Shown here: positions 63,224 to 64,000 of the stretch, piece by piece | Numbering within the stretch: position 1 is the stretch's first letter | Layout of the letters: every line of letters begins with the position of its first letter | NCBI GenBank assembly: GCA_964344935.1 | Contig: CAYFPL010000002.1 | Span: 186,001 to 250,000 of the forward strand | From: GCA-2731375 sp964344935 | GTDB taxonomy: Bacteria; Pseudomonadota; Alphaproteobacteria; GCA-2731375 | Length of the DNA stretch: 64,000 nucleotides | Direction of reading: 5' to 3' | The notes under the pieces: generated by a model | Databases searched by the model: none | What the model was told of the DNA's origin: nothing | Seen by the model: only the letters and a program-made list of their open reading frames with translations | Translations under genes and position numbers: made by a program

Positions 63224-64000
63224 ATGAGTGTCGGGGCAGCAAAATTCGAAGCGCCGACTTGGCTGCTGATTGTCGCCGTCTACGGTGGTTGGTTCGGTGC
63301 GACCTGGTATGGGACGGCCATGCCATGGTGGCTATTGTTGCTGTTGGGTGGCTGGTTTACGGGCTGGTACTACTCGCTTCAGCACGAGGTCATTCACGGC
63401 CATCCGACCAAATGGCGCTGGTTCAACGACATGCTTGGCTATGCGCCTTTGGGGCTATTCATCCCTTATTCCATCTATCGGGCGACGCATATCCAACACC
63501 ATACCAAGGAGTTCCTGACCCTGCCGGGAGCGGATCCGGAATCCTTCTATTTTACCGCCGAAACCTGGGAGGCAATGCCGCGCCTGGTCAGGGTGATCAA
63601 CATCGTCAACAACGCGCTGATCGGGCGACTGACAGTGGGCGTCGCAATTATCACGATCCGTTTCTGGTGGGCGGAATTTCGATTGTTGCTACGGGGTGAT
63701 TTGAAAAATCTGGGCGGCTGGATCAGCCACGGCGTGATGGTTGCCACGGTGCTCTATTATGTGAACGTCATTTGCGGTCTGCCAATCTGGCTCTACATCC
63801 TATGCTTTGCCTATCCGGGCCTGGCCCTGACGCTTTTGCGGTCCTACATCGAACACAAGGCCGCCACCGATGCGGAACACCGCACGGCCATTGTCGAAAG
63901 CCCCGGCCTTTTCAGTTTGTTGTTCCTGAACAACAATCTGCATGCCGCCCACCATGACGTCCCCGACCTGCCCTGGTATCAACTGCCGGCGCACTACAGG
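63224..64000 (+). CDS. Membrane fatty acid desaturase family protein (3' end outside window)
   Basis: Partial gene, 259 residues to the window edge with no stop. Three di-iron His boxes: HEVIHGH at 54-60, THIQHH at 88-93, and NNNLHAAHH at about 236-244. Three to four hydrophobic membrane stretches lie around 11-48, 72-82, 160-215. It belongs to the family of integral membrane fatty-acid desaturases and hydroxylases; the acyl substrate cannot be read. ATG 63224 is used; ATG 63212 in the same frame is also possible. A 175-base gap lies upstream. Confidence 0.87.
   Translation, partial: MSVGAAKFEAPTWLLIVAVYGGWFGATWYGTAMPWWLLLLLGGWFTGWYYSLQHEVIHGHPTKWRWFNDMLGYAPLGLFIPYSIYRATHIQHHTKEFLTLPGADPESFYFTAETWEAMPRLVRVINIVNNALIGRLTVGVAIITIRFWWAEFRLLLRGDLKNLGGWISHGVMVATVLYYVNVICGLPIWLYILCFAYPGLALTLLRSYIEHKAATDAEHRTAIVESPGLFSLLFLNNNLHAAHHDVPDLPWYQLPAHYR

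Overview
The window is a GC-rich, gene-dense bacterial chromosome segment. It most likely comes from an alphaproteobacterium of a Rhodospirillales-like, free-living heterotrophic lineage. The reasons are the F-type ATP synthase order A-G-D-C, a block in which a BioC/NDUFAF5-like methyltransferase, ComF, a class I glutaredoxin and a Nit-type amidase sit together with a DUF1178 protein nearby, and the many CoA- and oxygenase-type catabolic genes. This placement is inference from gene families and order, not from a database match. I saw no rRNA, tRNA, insertion sequence, phage or CRISPR.

Layout. (1) 1-4093: 3' part of the ATP synthase operon (atpA partial, atpG, atpD, atpC) closed by a strong intrinsic terminator. 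(2) 4111-9704: a class V aminotransferase, then a MacB/DevCBA-like ABC exporter (ATPase, FtsX-type permease, membrane-fusion adaptor). (3) 9705-14340: alpha/beta hydrolase, cupin, ThDP enzyme, MFS transporter, Skp/OmpH chaperone. (4) 14491-19090: a two-domain flavoprotein of the 2-aminobenzoyl-CoA monooxygenase/reductase type, a nitronate-monooxygenase-like protein, a cupin and a PNPOx-like protein, ending in a conspicuous double hairpin. (5) 19201-27751: DUF1178, methyltransferase, a giant ATPase-cyclase, then the methyltransferase/SDR/ComF/GrxC/Nit block. (6) 27987-35692: a LuxR solo, a small orphan protein, a GNAT, an acyl-CoA synthetase, a degenerate cyclase-homology membrane protein, a class II aldolase, a tandem GFA protein and a classical cyclase-TPR protein.

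(7) 35865-56xxx is the most unusual part, a catabolic region: a three-subunit molybdenum hydroxylase with an LLM flavoprotein, an exonuclease, an enoyl-CoA hydratase, an isochorismatase-like amidase, a tandem EthD-like protein, an amidohydrolase, a Cys-less thiolase-like protein coupled to a DUF35 protein, a CnbZ/RidA-like deaminase, and a tightly packed operon of Rieske oxygenase - diaminopropionate ammonia-lyase - M24 (creatinase/ectoine-hydrolase fold) - maleate-isomerase/Asp-Glu racemase family. Together these suggest breakdown of one or more nitrogen-containing, perhaps cyclic, compounds. The substrate cannot be read from sequence. (8) 51850-64000: esterase, serine beta-lactamase-fold protein, enoyl-CoA hydratase, phosphatase, DUF1330, quinone oxidoreductase, DehI-family protein, SDR, Uup-type ABC-F ATPase, a CoA-transferase/FAH/PhyH run and a membrane desaturase cut by the window end.

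Many neighbouring genes overlap by 1-4 bases or share stop codons, so intergenic space is scarce. The few AT-rich gaps (around 14.45, 27.8, 29.85 and 46.57 kb) carry short dyads that look like operators.
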